Assembly: GCF_020621385.1 (NCBI RefSeq)
Contig: NZ_JAESVA010000013.1
Location: forward strand, 62,001 to 126,000
Source: Acidisoma cellulosilyticum
GTDB lineage: Bacteria; Pseudomonadota; Alphaproteobacteria; Acetobacterales; Acetobacteraceae
Direction: 5' to 3'
DNA length: 64,000 nucleotides
Positions 1 through 8,664 of this stretch are shown in pieces. A program made the position numbers and the translations under genes. Under the pieces are notes generated by a model. The model had not been told where the DNA came from, did not search any database, and saw nothing but the letters and a program-made list of their open reading frames with translations. Numbering within the stretch: the first letter of the stretch is position 1; every line of letters begins with the position of its first letter.

Positions 1-552
1 CCTGAGGTTTATCATGAGTATGAGCCGGCCGGCACGGTGCTGGCCTATGACAAGCCGGGCACCGACCGTGGCAATGAGCTGAAATTCGCCAAGCCGGTGG
101 CGGGTTACGATGCCGATTGCCGGGCGACGCTGGACTTTCTGAAGACCCATCCGAATTCCACCGGGGCGCTGGGTGCCTTCGGCGTTTGCCTCGGCGGCCA
201 TCTGGCTTTCCGCGCCGCCTTGCAACCGGATGTGAAGGCAACCGCCTGTTTCTACGCGACCGACCTGCATACCCATACGCTGGGTGCGGGCGCGAATGAC
301 GGCAGCCTGGCGCGCGCGGAAGACATCCGCGGCGCGCTGCTGATGGTCTTCGGCCGGCAGGACCCGCATGTGCCGCTGGAAGGCCGCAGCATGATCCGCG
401 ACCGGCTGGAGGAGGCGCAGGTCAATTACGAATGGCATGAGGTCAATGCCGCCCATGCCTTCATGCGCGACGAAGGCCCGCGCTTCGACGCGGAACTGGC
501 CCGCTTCGGCTATGACAGCGCGCTGCGTCTGTTCCGCCAGGACCTGCGCTGA
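1..552 (+). CDS. Dienelactone hydrolase family protein (5' end outside window)
   Basis: The frame is open from base 1 to the TGA at 550-552, so the gene starts before the window; an internal GTG at 37 is not a convincing start. The protein is an alpha/beta hydrolase of the dienelactone hydrolase family. The nucleophile elbow GVCLGG has Cys instead of Ser, as in true DLH enzymes. An Asp (GRQDPHVP) and a His (NAAHAFM) in the expected order complete a Cys-Asp-His triad. The family hydrolyses lactones or esters in the cytoplasm; the substrate cannot be read from sequence. It overlaps the next gene by one base (TGATG), so the two are probably co-translated. Confidence 0.85.
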   Translation, partial: PEVYHEYEPAGTVLAYDKPGTDRGNELKFAKPVAGYDADCRATLDFLKTHPNSTGALGAFGVCLGGHLAFRAALQPDVKATACFYATDLHTHTLGAGANDGSLARAEDIRGALLMVFGRQDPHVPLEGRSMIRDRLEEAQVNYEWHEVNAAHAFMRDEGPRFDAELARFGYDSALRLFRQDLR

Positions 553-1439
553 TGGATTGGTTTGAGGTCCGTCAGGTCAACCGCGATCTGTGGATGATCG
601 CGGAACCCGGTCATGTCGTGAGCTGGCTTTATCTGGGGTCGGAGTTTGCCGCGCTGATCGACAGCGGCACCGGCATCGCGCCGATCAAGCCGGTGGTGGA
701 GGCGCTGACCAATCTGCCGGTCAAGCTGATCAATACCCATTACCATTTCGACCATATCGGCGGGAATGCAGAATTCACCGAGCGGCTGGCGGGCGAGAAG
801 GCGGAAGCGCTGCTGCTGCGCCACGCGCCGCGCGACCTGTTGCAGCGCTATATCGACGGCTTGCTGCCCCTCATCGCCAAGGCTGACGCCGATCGGGCAG
901 CCGACCCGGACTATATGGCGCTGACGCCGGAGCTGATGCTGCGGCCCTTTCCGGCGGGTTTCGACGCAAAGGCTTGGTGCCCTGGCGGCGTCGCCGCGAC
1001 AGGCCTGTTGTGGGAGGGAGACGAAATCGACCTCGGCGACCGGAAGCTGCGGGTGATCGAGACGCCGGGCCATAGTCCGGACGGCATCTGCCTGTTCGAT
1101 CCAGCGCATGGTGTGCTGTTCGTGGGTGATACGCTGATCGAAGGGCCGCTCTACGCGCATTATGACGAGTCATCGCTGGCGGATCTGGCGCTCTCGGTCG
1201 GCAAGCTCGCTCGGCTGGAGACGCCGGTCCAAGCCATCTGCTCGGGCCATGTGGCGCGGGCCATCGCGGAAGTATCGCTGATCGCGGAGACGGGCCAGGC
1301 GCTACAGCAGGTGGCGCAGGGCGCGCCCTATCGGATGGGCCGGGATATTTTTGGCTATGGCTTGCGGGAGACGCGGACAGGCCGGGTCTGGGTCTATCAC
1401 AGCGACGGGAAGGCCAGTTCCTTCCCGCTGCATGATTGA
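552..1439 (+). CDS. MBL-fold metallo-hydrolase
   Basis: This 295-residue protein has the metallo-beta-lactamase signature THYHFDH at residues 62-68 (H63, H65, D67, H68). The later metal-ligand motifs PGHSPDG and FVGDTL, and a terminal SGH, are also visible. The family comprises dinuclear-metal hydrolases acting on thioesters, lactones or similar. The protein has no signal peptide and is probably cytoplasmic. The start ATG overlaps the stop of the dienelactone-hydrolase gene, suggesting a two-gene operon for hydrolysing a small ester or lactone. The exact substrate is unknown. Confidence 0.85.
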   Translation: MDWFEVRQVNRDLWMIAEPGHVVSWLYLGSEFAALIDSGTGIAPIKPVVEALTNLPVKLINTHYHFDHIGGNAEFTERLAGEKAEALLLRHAPRDLLQRYIDGLLPLIAKADADRAADPDYMALTPELMLRPFPAGFDAKAWCPGGVAATGLLWEGDEIDLGDRKLRVIETPGHSPDGICLFDPAHGVLFVGDTLIEGPLYAHYDESSLADLALSVGKLARLETPVQAICSGHVARAIAEVSLIAETGQALQQVAQGAPYRMGRDIFGYGLRETRTGRVWVYHSDGKASSFPLHD

Positions 1440-1582
1440 TTCTTCGTCTCGCCAGCGTCTGTCAGATTTTTACCGAAACGGTAAGGCCAATTGCAACGCC
1501 GACCCAAGACTTCGTTATGCCCGGCCTTGAGCAGCCGGGCATGACGAATGTAGAGGCAGTTCCAGTGAACTTTGGCGAACTC

Positions 1583-1752
1583 TAGAGTCTGTCAGGTTTT
1601 AATAGATAATTTGTCATCCGCGCACTTGTTGCGCGGACCTACCCGCCGCGGCGCCCAGCCGGCCGATTGCTTGCTGCGTCGGGTAGATGCGCGGGTCGGG
1701 GCCCGCGCACGACAGATTTTTTGGCGTTTCCACCTAAACCTGACGGACTCTA
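1583..1752. repeat. MITE-like palindromic repeat E1 (fills the 1440-1749 gap)
   Basis: The ends are near-perfect inverted repeats: TAGAGTCTGTCAGGTTT at 1583-1599 and its complement, with one mismatch, at 1736-1752. The interior is itself palindromic, with CATCCGCGC/GCGCGGA stems and CTACCCG blocks on both arms. TA flanks both sides, consistent with a TA target duplication as made by IS630/Tc1-type transposases. No ORF of its own is credible. The right edge supplies the TAG stop of the SDR gene on the minus strand. The remaining gap (1440-1582) holds nothing I recognise. Related copies: 16662-16828, 25999-26160 (diverged), 48143-48315. Confidence 0.75.
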
Positions 1753-2493
1753 ACGCACGCCGCCAGCGGTGATGATGGTCTCACCCGACACCCAGCGGCT
1801 GTCATCGGATGCCAGGAAAACCGCGACCGGCGCGATATCCTGCGGCAGGCCGATGCGGCCGAGCGGCGTCTGCGCGACGACCGCATTGGCGAAATCGCTG
1901 CCGATGAAGCCCGCCGTATGCGTGCCTTCGGTCTCCACCAGGCCGGGGTTGATCGAATTCACGCGGATCTGCTTGGGCCCGAGTTCCTTGGCCAGCGTCG
2001 CGGTAATGACATCGACCGCGCCCTTGGTGGCGTTGTAGATGCTGCCGCCCGGGGGCGTGATGCGGCTGACGACGGAGCTGACATTGATCACGCTACCGCC
2101 CTCGGCCGGGAACTGCGCGACCGCCGCCTGGGTCGTGAGGATCAGGCCCAGCACATTGGTGTCGAACTGGCGATGGAACTCCGCCGCCGTCACATCGGCC
2201 AGCGGCACCATGGCATAGACGCCGGCATTATTGACCAGGACGTCGATCTTGCCGAAAGCCGCGACGGTTTCAGCGACGATCTTTGCCGATGCGTCGGCGA
2301 CGCTGCCTTGAACGGCGACGGCGCGGCCGCCCTTTTCGGTAATGGCGGCGACGGTCTTATCCGCGCCCGCCTTGTCGGAGGCGTAGTTGACGGCGACCGC
2401 CGCACCAGCCTCACCGAGCGCCAACGCGATCGCGGCGCCGATGCCTTTGGAGGCGCCCGTTACCAGTGCAACTTTTCCGGAAAGCTTGCTCAT
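1750..2493 (-). CDS. SDR family oxidoreductase (tandem copy 1)
   Basis: A 247-residue short-chain dehydrogenase, a classical NAD(P)(H)-dependent oxidoreductase. It shows the Rossmann motif TGASKGIG near residue 12, NNAG near 88, a catalytic Ser in the SSVVSR region, and Y-x-x-x-K as YNATK. It is about 79% identical (my count, 195/247) to the SDR gene immediately upstream, so the pair is a tandem duplication. Divergence is concentrated around residues 190-215, the substrate-binding loop, suggesting different substrates. The stop codon TAG coincides with the terminal bases of repeat E1, whereas the paralogue ends in TAA. The substrate is unknown. Confidence 0.9.
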   Translation of the reverse strand: MSKLSGKVALVTGASKGIGAAIALALGEAGAAVAVNYASDKAGADKTVAAITEKGGRAVAVQGSVADASAKIVAETVAAFGKIDVLVNNAGVYAMVPLADVTAAEFHRQFDTNVLGLILTTQAAVAQFPAEGGSVINVSSVVSRITPPGGSIYNATKGAVDVITATLAKELGPKQIRVNSINPGLVETEGTHTAGFIGSDFANAVVAQTPLGRIGLPQDIAPVAVFLASDDSRWVSGETIITAGGVR

Positions 2494-2616
2494 GGGAAAT
2501 CCCTATGGGTTTGAAGTGAGGTCTGTGTTCCGCTGCCTGACTGAGTGGCCAGCGGTCTGCACGCTAGCCCCACGCACGGCCGTATCGGCCCGCGCATGGG
2601 GAAGACGGAGGACGCC

Positions 2617-3360
2617 TTAGCGGAAACCGCCGGCGGTGATGATGGTCTCACCGCTGACCCAGCGGCTGTCGTCGGAGGCCAGAAATACCGCGACGGCTGC
2701 AATATCATCGGGCTGGCCGGTGCGGCCGAGCGGGGTTTGTGCCACCGCCATCGCCTCGAATTCGCCGTCGATCACACCGATCGCCCGCGCGCCTTCGGTG
2801 TTGACGACGCCCGGATTGATGGCATTCACGCGAATATGCTTCGGACCCAATTCCTTGGCCAGGGTCGCGGTGATGACATCGACCGCGCCCTTGGTGGCGC
2901 CGTAGACTACCGAGGCCGGCGGCGTGAAGCGGGAGACGACGGAGCTGATATTGGTCACGCTACCGCCCTGTTCCGGGAAATGCGCGACGGCTTCCTTGGT
3001 CGTCAGCAGCAGGCCGAGCACGTTGGTATTGAACTGGCGGTGGAAATCCTCCGCCGTGACCGCTTCCAACGGCGCGAAAGCATAGACGCCGGCATTATTG
3101 ACCAGGATGTCGATATGGCCGAACGCCGCGACCGTCTCGGCGACGATGCGCGCGGACGCATCCGCGACGCTGCCCTGAACGGCGACCGCGCGGCCGCCCT
3201 TCGCGGTAATGGCGGCGACGGCTCTATCCGCGCCGGCCTTGTCGGACGCGTAGTTGACGGCCACCGCCGCACCTTCTTCAGCCAAAGCCAGGGCAATCGC
3301 GGTGCCGATCCCCTTGGAAGCGCCTGTCACCAGCGCCACGCGTCCAGAAAGCTTGCTCAT
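2617..3360 (-). CDS. SDR family oxidoreductase (tandem copy 2)
   Basis: The second 247-residue SDR has the same layout: TGASKGIG cofactor loop, NNAG, SSVVSR and the YGATK catalytic pair. It is probably NADP(H)-dependent, given that the residues after the glycine loop match 3-oxoacyl-reductase-like SDRs; that is inference. It lies upstream of its duplicate with a 123-bp gap, so both may be read from the promoter region at 3361-3440, which contains a palindrome near the ArsR-type gene. The substrate is unknown. Confidence 0.9.
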   Translation of the reverse strand: MSKLSGRVALVTGASKGIGTAIALALAEEGAAVAVNYASDKAGADRAVAAITAKGGRAVAVQGSVADASARIVAETVAAFGHIDILVNNAGVYAFAPLEAVTAEDFHRQFNTNVLGLLLTTKEAVAHFPEQGGSVTNISSVVSRFTPPASVVYGATKGAVDVITATLAKELGPKHIRVNAINPGVVNTEGARAIGVIDGEFEAMAVAQTPLGRTGQPDDIAAVAVFLASDDSRWVSGETIITAGGFR

Positions 3361-3390
3361 GGAAAACCTCTGATGAAATTAATTTCGACA

Positions 3391-3408
3391 ATTAGATAAC
3401 TGTCTAAT
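3391..3408. promoter_or_regulatory. Palindromic site upstream of the SDR pair (candidate ArsR operator)
   Basis: An inverted repeat ATTAGA-N6-TCTAAT lies in an AT-rich patch between the ArsR-type gene and the SDR genes, about 30 bp before the SDR start codon. Size and AT content fit a winged-helix dimer site. That it is bound by the neighbouring regulator is inference. Confidence 0.5.
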
Positions 3409-3443
3409 AATTGGCGCCAGTGAGGCTGGCGCAGGGCAGAGCG

Positions 3444-3740
3444 TCAGATTTCGGATAGGCGCTTCAGATAGGCGGACAGGACCTCGCGCTGCAAGGTCAG
3501 ATTGGCGAATTTGCCCTCGCGCACGATCTCGATCAGCCCAGCGTTCTCCAACTCCTTCATATGATGGGAGATGGTGGCCGCGCTGACCTCATGACATTGG
3601 GAGAGAGAGCTACAGGACACAGTGCCTTCCTGCTCCCCCAGCATCTTCAGCATCTGATAGCGCCTGGGTTCGGCCAAGGCCCGGGCGATCAGGGAGAATT
3701 GTCGGTCTGAGATGCTGAAAAGCGTCGTGTCGTCGGCCAT
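3444..3740 (-). CDS. ArsR-type winged-helix transcriptional regulator
   Basis: A 98-residue protein made of one ArsR/SmtB-like winged-helix domain. It has the typical [11 protein letters not shown] start, a recognition helix around SAATISHHM, and the wing segment [10 protein letters not shown]. The classical metal-binding ELCVCDL motif is absent; two Cys/Ser-rich positions (VSCSSLSQC) occur where it would be, so it may sense something other than metals. It is co-directional with the SDR pair and lies upstream of them, and probably controls them through the ATTAGA palindrome. Confidence 0.85.
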   Translation of the reverse strand: MADDTTLFSISDRQFSLIARALAEPRRYQMLKMLGEQEGTVSCSSLSQCHEVSAATISHHMKELENAGLIEIVREGKFANLTLQREVLSAYLKRLSEI

Positions 3741-3794
3741 GATGTCGTCAATCCCGCGTCGGGCGAAGGGGGGAGCCTTGTGCTCCCCACAAGC

Positions 3795-6700
3795 TTATAC
3801 GGAGAAATACTTCGCATGCGCGTTCAAAACCACAAGCGCACTGGTGGATTGCTCAGGATGCAACTGCCATTCGTCCGAGAGCGAGACGCCGATGCGCTCG
3901 GCGTCCAGCAGCTTCATGATCGGCGCCTGATCCTCCAGCTTGGGGCAGGCGGGATAGCCGAAGGAATAGCGTGACCCGCGATAGCCCTGGCCGAGCATCT
4001 TTTCCATCTCACGCTCATCCTCGCCGGCGAAGCCAAGCTCGGCGCGGATGCGCTTATGGGTATATTCGGCCATCGCCTCGGCCATCTCCACCGAAAGGCC
4101 ATGGAGATAGAGGTAATCCTGGTAGCGGTTGCCCTCGAACCATTCGCGGGCAAGGTCCGACGCCTTCTGGCCGACTGTCACGACCTGCAGGCCGATGACG
4201 TCGCGCTCGGCGTCATCCACGTCCCGGAAGAAGTCCGCGATGCATTCGCCGTCCTCGCGCGGCTGGCGGGGCAGGGCGAAGCGGCAAAGCTCGGTCTGTC
4301 CGTCCTCGGCGAAGATGATGAGGTCGTTGCCCTGGCCGGCGGCCTTCCAATAGCCGTAGCTCGCCTGCGGCTTCAGAATATCCTGCTCCTCCGTCAGGGT
4401 CAGCATACGGCGCATGATCGGCCGCAGCTCCTGCTTGGCCCAGCCGAGGAAGTCTTCCAGCGTCCGGCCCTGTTTCCGGAAACCCCATTGAAACTGATAC
4501 AGGCTGCGCTCGTTCAGGAAGGGCACCACCGCCTTGGGCGTTGCCTCCACAACCCGCGCGCCCCAGAAGGGCGGCGTGATGACGGGCTGGTCCTGCGTCA
4601 GACGGCGGCGGCGGGCCTGGGTGGCGCCGATATCGACCGGCTGGAAGGCTTTCACATCGGCCTGACCCAGCGTGCGGCTGGTATTGCGGGCCTTGCCCGC
4701 GCGCTTGGTCTGGATGGCGGCGGCGTAATCGTCAAACCCGCTGCTGGTCACCTTTTCCATCAGCGACAGGCCGTCGAAGGCATCGCGTGCATAGGCAACG
4801 CGACCGGAGGCATAGGCGCGGACGCAGTCGTCTTCCACGAAGTTGCGCGTCAATGCCGCACCACCGAGCAGGATCGGCACATCCAGCCCCTGGCGCGTCA
4901 ACTCCTCCAGATTGTCCTTCATCACGACGGTCGATTTCACCAGCAGGCCGGACATGCCGATGGCATGCGCGCGGTTGTCCTTCACGGCGGTAATCATGTC
5001 GGCCAGCGGCACCTTGATGCCGAGATTGATGACCCGGTAACCGTTATTGGTGAGGATGATATCGACAAGATTCTTGCCGATATCATGCACGTCGCCCTTC
5101 ACGGTCGCCAGAACGATGGTGCCTTTCTCCTGACCCTCGATCTTTTCCATATGCGGTTCAAGATAAGCGACGGCGGCCTTCATGGTCTCGGCACTTTGCA
5201 GCACGAAGGGCAGCTGCATTTTGCCGGCACCGAACAGCTCCCCCACCACCTTCATACCGTCGAGCAGAATGGTATTGATGATGTCGATCGGCGCATGCGT
5301 CTGCATCGCTTCCGCCAGATCCTCGTCCAGCCCCTTGCGGTCACCGTCGACGATGCGGTCCTTCAGCCGTCCTTCGACCGTCTCGGCGCGCTGCTTGGCA
5401 CCGACATCGGCCAGCTTCCGGTCAGCGAAAATCTCCAGCAGCTTCTGCAGCGGATCATAGCCGTCGCGGCGACGGTCGAAGATAAGGTCTTCGGCGACCG
5501 CCACTTCCTCGGCCGGAATCAGATGCAGCGGGCGGATTTTGCTGACATGGACGATGGCGCCCGTCATGCCCGCACGCAGCGCATGGTCCAGAAAGACCGA
5601 GTTCAGCACGGCGCGCGCGGCGGGGTTCAGGCCGAAGCTGATATTGGACAGGCCCAGAATGATCTGGATATCGGGGAAGGCCTCGCGGATGGCTTTGATG
5701 CCTTCCAGCGTCCATTGGCCCAGCTTGCGGTCATCCTCATTGCCGGTGGCAATGGTGAAGGTCAGCGGATCGATCAACAGATCGGATTGCGGCAACCCGT
5801 GCTTGTCGCAGGCGAATTCCACCAGCCGGCGCGCGATGCGCAGCTTGTCCTCCGCCGTCTTCGCCATGCCGGCTTCGTCGATCGTCAGCGCCACCATGGC
5901 CGTGCCGAACTTCTTCGCCAGGATCATGCGATCCTCGGCCGGCTTCTCGCCGTCCTCGAAATTGATCGAGTTGATGATCGGCTTGCCGCCATGCAGCTTC
6001 AGCGCGGATTCCAGCACCACGCGCTCGGTGCTGTCGATGACCAGCGGCGCGTTCACGCTGCTGGTGAAGCGGCGCACGACCTCGTTCATCTCAAACACTT
6101 CATCGCGCCCGACGAAAGCCGTGCAGATGTCGAGCGCGTTGGAGCCTTCGCCCATCTGCTCGCGACCCATGCCGACGCAACCGTCCCAATCCTGCGCTTC
6201 CTGCAATTGGCGCCATTTCTTGGAGCCGTTGGCATTGCAACGCTCGCCGATGGAGAAATAGCTGTTCTCCTGCCGCAGGCTCGTCTGGCCGTACAGACCC
6301 GCGACGGAGGGAATCCAGACCGGCTTGCGCAGCACGGGGGCGGGGCGAATGAGCGAGCCGGCCCGGCGGCGGAGCATGGCGTCGAGGGCTGCGATATGCG
6401 GCGTGGATGTGCCGCAGCAGCCGCCGATCAGGTTCAGCCCGTCTTCGGCGATATAACGCTCAACCCAGCTCGCCATTTCCGCCGCACCCAGCGGATAATG
6501 CGTCTGGCCGTTGACCAGTTCCGGCAGGCCGGCATTGGGCTGGACCGAGATGAAGCCGCGCCAATTGGCCGAAAGCCAGCGGATATGCTCGGCCATTTCC
6601 TGCGGGCCGGTGGCGCAGTTCAGGCCCATCAGCGGTACGTCCAGCGCGTCGATCACCGTGGCTGCCGCGGCGATATCGGGCCCCACCAGCAGGGTGCCGG

Positions 6701-7289
6701 TGGTCTCCACCGTCACTTGCACAAAGATCGGCGTGCTGCTGCCGGCTTCGGCGCGGGCGATTTTGGCGGCGTTGACGGCGGCCTTGATCTGCAGCGTGTC
6801 CTGGCAGGTCTCGATCAGGATGGCATCGACCCCGCCAGCGATCAGCCCGCGCGCCTGCACGGCGAGACCCGCTTCCAGCGGGTCATAGGCGATATTGCCG
6901 AGCGTCGGCAGTTTGGTGCCGGGACCGACCGAGCCCACGACGTAGCGGTGCCGGCCGTCCGAGAAGCTGTCGGCGGCCTCGCGCGCCAGTTCGGCCGCGA
7001 TCTTGTTGATCTCGAAGGCGCGGTCTTCCAGCTCGAACTCGGCCAGCGTAATCGGGCTGCCGCCGAAGGTATTGGTTTCCACCATATCGGCGCCGGCCTC
7101 GAAATAGCCGCGATGGATTTCGCGCACCATGTCGGGGCGGGAGAGGTTCAGCACTTCCGTGCAATTCTCCCGGTTCCAGAAGTCCTTTTCGATATCGAGC
7201 GTCAGCGCCTGGACACGGCTGCCCATGCCGCCGTCGCACAGCAGAACCTGGTCGCGCAGGGCGTCGAGAAGATGCGGGCGGCTGCTCAT
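3795..7289 (-). CDS. metH: Cobalamin-dependent methionine synthase
   Basis: MetH (1164 residues; E. coli 1227) transfers a methyl group from 5-methyl-THF to homocysteine through cobalamin. All modules are present in order. The homocysteine domain carries zinc ligands C225, C291 and C292 (GLNC, GGCCG). A pterin-binding domain covers about 340-600. The cap and B12 domains include DVHDIG at 733-738 (H735 as lower axial ligand). The C-terminal reactivation domain ends in YGYPACP-like SAM-binding sequence. It is complete. The ATG overlaps the stop of the upstream ArsR-methyltransferase gene by four bases (ATGA), so the two form an operon. No metF is adjacent. Confidence 0.97.
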   Translation of the reverse strand: MSSRPHLLDALRDQVLLCDGGMGSRVQALTLDIEKDFWNRENCTEVLNLSRPDMVREIHRGYFEAGADMVETNTFGGSPITLAEFELEDRAFEINKIAAELAREAADSFSDGRHRYVVGSVGPGTKLPTLGNIAYDPLEAGLAVQARGLIAGGVDAILIETCQDTLQIKAAVNAAKIARAEAGSSTPIFVQVTVETTGTLLVGPDIAAAATVIDALDVPLMGLNCATGPQEMAEHIRWLSANWRGFISVQPNAGLPELVNGQTHYPLGAAEMASWVERYIAEDGLNLIGGCCGTSTPHIAALDAMLRRRAGSLIRPAPVLRKPVWIPSVAGLYGQTSLRQENSYFSIGERCNANGSKKWRQLQEAQDWDGCVGMGREQMGEGSNALDICTAFVGRDEVFEMNEVVRRFTSSVNAPLVIDSTERVVLESALKLHGGKPIINSINFEDGEKPAEDRMILAKKFGTAMVALTIDEAGMAKTAEDKLRIARRLVEFACDKHGLPQSDLLIDPLTFTIATGNEDDRKLGQWTLEGIKAIREAFPDIQIILGLSNISFGLNPAARAVLNSVFLDHALRAGMTGAIVHVSKIRPLHLIPAEEVAVAEDLIFDRRRDGYDPLQKLLEIFADRKLADVGAKQRAETVEGRLKDRIVDGDRKGLDEDLAEAMQTHAPIDIINTILLDGMKVVGELFGAGKMQLPFVLQSAETMKAAVAYLEPHMEKIEGQEKGTIVLATVKGDVHDIGKNLVDIILTNNGYRVINLGIKVPLADMITAVKDNRAHAIGMSGLLVKSTVVMKDNLEELTRQGLDVPILLGGAALTRNFVEDDCVRAYASGRVAYARDAFDGLSLMEKVTSSGFDDYAAAIQTKRAGKARNTSRTLGQADVKAFQPVDIGATQARRRRLTQDQPVITPPFWGARVVEATPKAVVPFLNERSLYQFQWGFRKQGRTLEDFLGWAKQELRPIMRRMLTLTEEQDILKPQASYGYWKAAGQGNDLIIFAEDGQTELCRFALPRQPREDGECIADFFRDVDDAERDVIGLQVVTVGQKASDLAREWFEGNRYQDYLYLHGLSVEMAEAMAEYTHKRIRAELGFAGEDEREMEKMLGQGYRGSRYSFGYPACPKLEDQAPIMKLLDAERIGVSLSDEWQLHPEQSTSALVVLNAHAKYFSV

Positions 7290-8284
7290 GGATGGGCCTC
7301 TTGGTGGTCTGCTAGGCTGGAAGAACGAATGGGCGTCTGCGGGCGGCTATTGACGGCACCGCTCCAGATTTCAGTGGCGATCGGACCCGGAATAGTGACC
7401 GTGCCGTAAAGTGCCAAGCCCGCATCCATCAACATGCTGCGCATGCGGGGCTGCATGAAGCCGCGATGACGATGCGCCAGCCTCTCGGCCAGGTCATGCG
7501 CGGTATGGGACGCGAGTTCCACGATGATGATGCGGCCGCCGGTGCGCGTGACGCGGGCGGCTTCCCGCAGCACGGCCTCGGGGTCCTCGGCATGATGCAG
7601 CACCATCTGCAGCACGGTGACGTCAAAACCCTGGCTCGGCCCGCCGTCCGGCAGCGGCAGGCGATACATATCGGCCTGGCGCAGGCTGCATTGCGGCAGG
7701 CCGGCCTGGGCCAGCCGCGTGCGGGCCAGTTTCAGCATCTGCGGGCTGGCATCGACGCCAAGCCCGCTGTCGGCGCGGGGTCCCAAAAGCTCCAGCACAC
7801 GGCCGGTGCCGGTGCCGATATCCAGCACCTGACCCAAGCGTCCTTGGCCGGCGACGCTGGCGAGCGCCGCTTCGACCGCGGATTTGGGCAGGCCCAGCGC
7901 CGTCATCTCATCCCAATCCGCCCCCTGGGCGCGGAAACTGTCGGAGGCAGAGCGCGCGCGTTCCGACAGCGTCTGGGCCGCCATGCGGCGGTCGGCCGCG
8001 AGCACCGCGTCATCCTCGGGCAGCCGGCTGACGAGGCTGCGCGCCAGCGCGCCTTCGGGGCTTGCGGCGTCAGCCAGGGCGAACCAGGAAAACACGCCCT
8101 CCTGCTGTCGGCGCAGCAGGCCGGCTTCCACCAGCAGGCGCAGGTGACGCGACAGGCTGGGCTGGGATTGACCCAGGATCGTCACCAATTCGCTGACGCA
8201 GAAGGCGCCGCGCGTGCAGAGCGCCAGGATGCGCATCCGCGTCGGCTCGGCAGCGGCCCGCAAAGAGCTAAGGAAGGTCTCCAT
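7286..8284 (-). CDS. ArsR-family regulator fused to a SAM-dependent methyltransferase domain
   Basis: I start at the ATG at 8284 (METFLSSL). A longer reading frame exists, but it runs through the operator and the divergent gene's leader. The resulting 332-residue protein has an N-terminal ArsR winged helix (AAEPTRMRILALC, recognition helix SQPSLSRHLRLL). A class I methyltransferase domain follows, with SAM motif VLDIGTGTGRVLELLG and a VLQMVLHHAEDP segment. Such fusions are known as regulators of methionine/SAH metabolism (SahR-like). The domain could sense SAM or SAH rather than methylate. The overlap with metH supports this role, and autoregulation through the palindrome at 8296-8315 is likely. 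Confidence 0.85.
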   Translation of the reverse strand: METFLSSLRAAAEPTRMRILALCTRGAFCVSELVTILGQSQPSLSRHLRLLVEAGLLRRQQEGVFSWFALADAASPEGALARSLVSRLPEDDAVLAADRRMAAQTLSERARSASDSFRAQGADWDEMTALGLPKSAVEAALASVAGQGRLGQVLDIGTGTGRVLELLGPRADSGLGVDASPQMLKLARTRLAQAGLPQCSLRQADMYRLPLPDGGPSQGFDVTVLQMVLHHAEDPEAVLREAARVTRTGGRIIIVELASHTAHDLAERLAHRHRGFMQPRMRSMLMDAGLALYGTVTIPGPIATEIWSGAVNSRPQTPIRSSSLADHQEAHP

Positions 8285-8295
8285 AACTTGAATAT

Positions 8296-8315
8296 ACATA
8301 AAGATATGTTTATGT
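8296..8315. promoter_or_regulatory. ArsR-type operator between divergent genes
   Basis: A perfect inverted repeat ACATAAA-N6-TTTATGT sits in the 38-bp space between the divergent start codons at 8284 and 8323. The AT-rich palindrome stands out from GC-rich surroundings and has the size of an ArsR-family site. It resembles, from memory, the SahR-type motif of methionine-cycle genes. It can control both metH (with its regulator) and the small COG0523-like gene. Confidence 0.65.
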
Positions 8316-8322
8316 CTATCGC

Positions 8323-8664
8323 ATGATCCGCATCGACGCACGCATACCTGTCTTCCTCGCGACCGCATCGGACGATGCGGCGATGGGGGTCGCCTGGTTG
8401 GTGGAAAACCCTGCCGAAGCATCCTGGGACGGGCGCGAGACTGGCCATGTCGCGGGCTGCGCCTGCTGCGTCGCCCGCAGTCCGGTCGCGGAAACGCTGG
8501 GCCGGCTGTTTCGCGCCCGCGCGGTGGGCGAGGTTCCGTTCTTCACGCGCCTGGGTGCCGTGCCGGCCGGTCCCGAAGGGGAGGCGGCCTTGCGGCAGGC
8601 GTTGGAGACGGACGGTCTGGCCTCGGCCTGCTACAGGCTAGAAACGGTGGGCGCGAGCCTGTAG
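8323..8664 (+). CDS. Small COG0523/CobW-like protein lacking the GTPase P-loop
   Basis: A 113-residue protein that would normally be called hypothetical. Residues 46-49 read CACC, the CxCC metal-binding motif of COG0523 (CobW/ZigA/Nha3 activator) GTPases. The flanking order also fits that family: IPVFL at the start where the P-loop strand would be, then CACC, the helix VAETLGRLFRARAVGEVPFF, then TDGLASACYRLETV near the end. In COG0523 the latter corresponds to the segment before the VVD strand. The Walker A loop is replaced by a non-consensus LATASDDAAMG, and there is no GTP-specificity motif. It is therefore a reduced, probably non-hydrolysing relative; a metal-handling role is inference. 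It shares an operator with metH, a zinc enzyme. Its 3' end overlaps the convergent GNAT gene by 34 bp. Confidence 0.6.
   Translation: MIRIDARIPVFLATASDDAAMGVAWLVENPAEASWDGRETGHVAGCACCVARSPVAETLGRLFRARAVGEVPFFTRLGAVPAGPEGEAALRQALETDGLASACYRLETVGASL

Noticed and set aside
4056-7409. Very long open frame (over 1100 codons) on the plus strand opposite metH
   Set aside because: It is an antisense shadow of metH in GC-rich coding DNA: its composition is that of a complementary frame (rich in His, Arg, Gln, Ala), with no family motif, while metH matches a known enzyme throughout.
7441-8284. A separate methyltransferase gene beside metH
   Set aside because: The methyltransferase motifs are in frame with the ArsR winged helix and no internal start with a ribosome site separates them, so it is one fused protein.
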